Position numbers and translations under genes: made by a program
Part shown: in pieces, positions 63,142 to 64,000 of the stretch
Numbering within the stretch: position 1 is the stretch's first letter
Layout: each line of letters starts with the position of its first letter
Source of the DNA: Mesorhizobium sp. M2D.F.Ca.ET.226.01.1.1
GTDB taxonomy: Bacteria > Pseudomonadota > Alphaproteobacteria > Rhizobiales > Rhizobiaceae
Assembly: GCF_004022705.2 (NCBI RefSeq)
Contig: NZ_RZOY02000008.1
Location: 186,001 to 250,000 of the forward strand
DNA length: 64,000 nucleotides
Direction of reading: 5' to 3'
The notes under the pieces: model-generated
What the model was told of the DNA's origin: nothing
Seen by the model: the letters and a program-made list of their open reading frames with translations, nothing else
Database searches by the model: none

Positions 63142-63267
63142 GAGGACCGAGGGGTCGTGTCGAAGGTTTCGGTTTTGATCCGCCGCCAAGCGGCTGACCT
63201 TAAACGCTTATCCTTCCCACTCCTCCCATCAGGCCAATCCCTGCTCCGCCCCCAAATTTAGGGTGCG

Positions 63268-64000
63268 TTACTGCGCGTTCTCTCCTGCCGTGGCGTGGCC
63301 GAAGATCGACGGCAGGCCGCGCGACACGCCGGTGTCGACGGTGACGGTGGCGCTCATGCCGGTGCGCAGCGCCATCCTGGCGTCGGGATCGGTCAGTTCC
63401 AGGCGCACCGGAATGCGCTGCGTGACCTTGACCCAGTTGCCGGTGGCGTTCTGCGCGGGCAGCAGCGAGAACTCCGCCCCCGTGCCGGCGCCGATCGCCT
63501 TGACGGTTGCCTCGAAGGTGCGGCCCGGATAGGTGTCGACGACGATCTCGGCCTTCTGGCCAGGCTTCATGTGGGTGAGCTGGGTTTCCTTGAAATTGGC
63601 GTTGATCCAGGTGTCGCCGGTCTCGACCAGCGCGAACAGCGGCGTGCCGACGGAGACATACTGGCCGACCTTGAACGAGGCAGCCTGGTAGATGACGCCG
63701 TCGGCCGGCGCCTTCACCGTGGTCTGCGCCAGTTCGTAAGCGGCCTTGTCGCGCGCGGCCAGGGCCGACATCACGGTCGGATGCTTGTCGGTCTCGATGT
63801 TGGGATTGCCGCCAAGCGCTGCCTTGGCGCTGACGATGCCCTGCTCGGCCACCGCGAGCTGCTGCCTGGCCTTGTCGAGATCGTTGCGGGCCTGGTCGAG
63901 GGACGCCTTGGCGTTGATGCCCTTCTGCGCCAGATCGGCGGCGCGATCGTATTGCGACTGCGCGTAGTCGACCTCGCTGCCGGCGGATTTTTCCTGCGCC
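63268..64000 (-). CDS. HlyD/EmrA family membrane-fusion protein, partial (runs off right edge)
   Basis: The frame stays open to the window end and encodes the C-terminal 243 residues. A coiled-coil hairpin is present (YAQSQYDRAADLAQKGINAK, LDQARNDLDKARQQLAVAEQ). The lipoyl/barrel half follows: TVKAPADGVIYQAASFKVGQYVSVGTPLF and WINANFKETQLTHMKPGQKAEI, typical of EmrA. The N-terminal membrane helix lies beyond the edge. It precedes the EmrB-type transporter gene, so the two should form an EmrAB efflux pair. Confidence 0.92.
   Translation of the reverse strand, partial: AQEKSAGSEVDYAQSQYDRAADLAQKGINAKASLDQARNDLDKARQQLAVAEQGIVSAKAALGGNPNIETDKHPTVMSALAARDKAAYELAQTTVKAPADGVIYQAASFKVGQYVSVGTPLFALVETGDTWINANFKETQLTHMKPGQKAEIVVDTYPGRTFEATVKAIGAGTGAEFSLLPAQNATGNWVKVTQRIPVRLELTDPDARMALRTGMSATVTVDTGVSRGLPSIFGHATAGENAQ

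Overview
The window looks like chromosome of a high-GC alphaproteobacterium of the order Hyphomicrobiales, most likely Mesorhizobium or a close relative. This rests on recognised gene families, typical rhizobial intergenic palindromes, and the neighbourhoods rsmD-rluB-tadA and HAD(TIGR01459)-ribF. It is not based on a database search. No rRNA, tRNA or CRISPR array was seen.

Layout. 0-6 kb: a very large cytosolic poly-HAMP hybrid histidine kinase, followed by the start of a response-regulator gene that runs off the left edge. 6-11 kb: a lipoprotein aminopeptidase, a SAM methyltransferase, and a possible three-gene operon (HD-GYP/LuxR protein, small ferredoxin-fold protein, signal-less periplasmic-binding-type protein). 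11.5-15 kb: cardiolipin synthase with an endonuclease/phosphatase-family partner, then a divergent cupin/TetR pair with clear operators. 15-22 kb: a LacI-controlled sugar operon (LacI, binding protein, two permeases, GH127 beta-L-arabinofuranosidase) that lacks its own ATPase gene.

22-24.7 kb: a small, apparently lower-GC defence-like island with a frameshifted Abi_C abortive-infection gene divergent from an HNH nuclease. 24.7-29 kb: a VWA protein, a CadC-like/TPR regulator, a decayed methyltransferase duplicate carrying a 103-bp MITE-like insertion, and an Omp25/31-type porin. 29-40 kb: a housekeeping block with patatin, two M16 peptidases, RsmD, RluB, TadA, a lipoprotein and IleRS. 40-48.8 kb: an apparently inserted block with MipA/OmpV, an AcpA-type phosphoesterase, a glycosyltransferase cluster and HdeD. 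48.8-55 kb: RibF, a HAD hydrolase and two tandem TadG-like VWA proteins.

55-59.7 kb: a gene-poor, phage-remnant-like accessory stretch. It holds a decayed phage-type protein, small coupled ORFs, three paralogous short helical proteins, numerous hairpins and four copies of a 72-73-bp double-hairpin repeat. It ends in a truncated LysE-type exporter. 59.9-64 kb: a DUF2189 membrane protein, a CAP-domain lipoprotein and an EmrAB-type efflux system that runs off the right edge.

The most unusual material is the double-hairpin repeat family with the small-protein family at 57-59.3 kb, the MITE insertion that can be dated against an intact paralogue, and a palindromic repeat carried inside the 5' coding part of an M16 peptidase gene.
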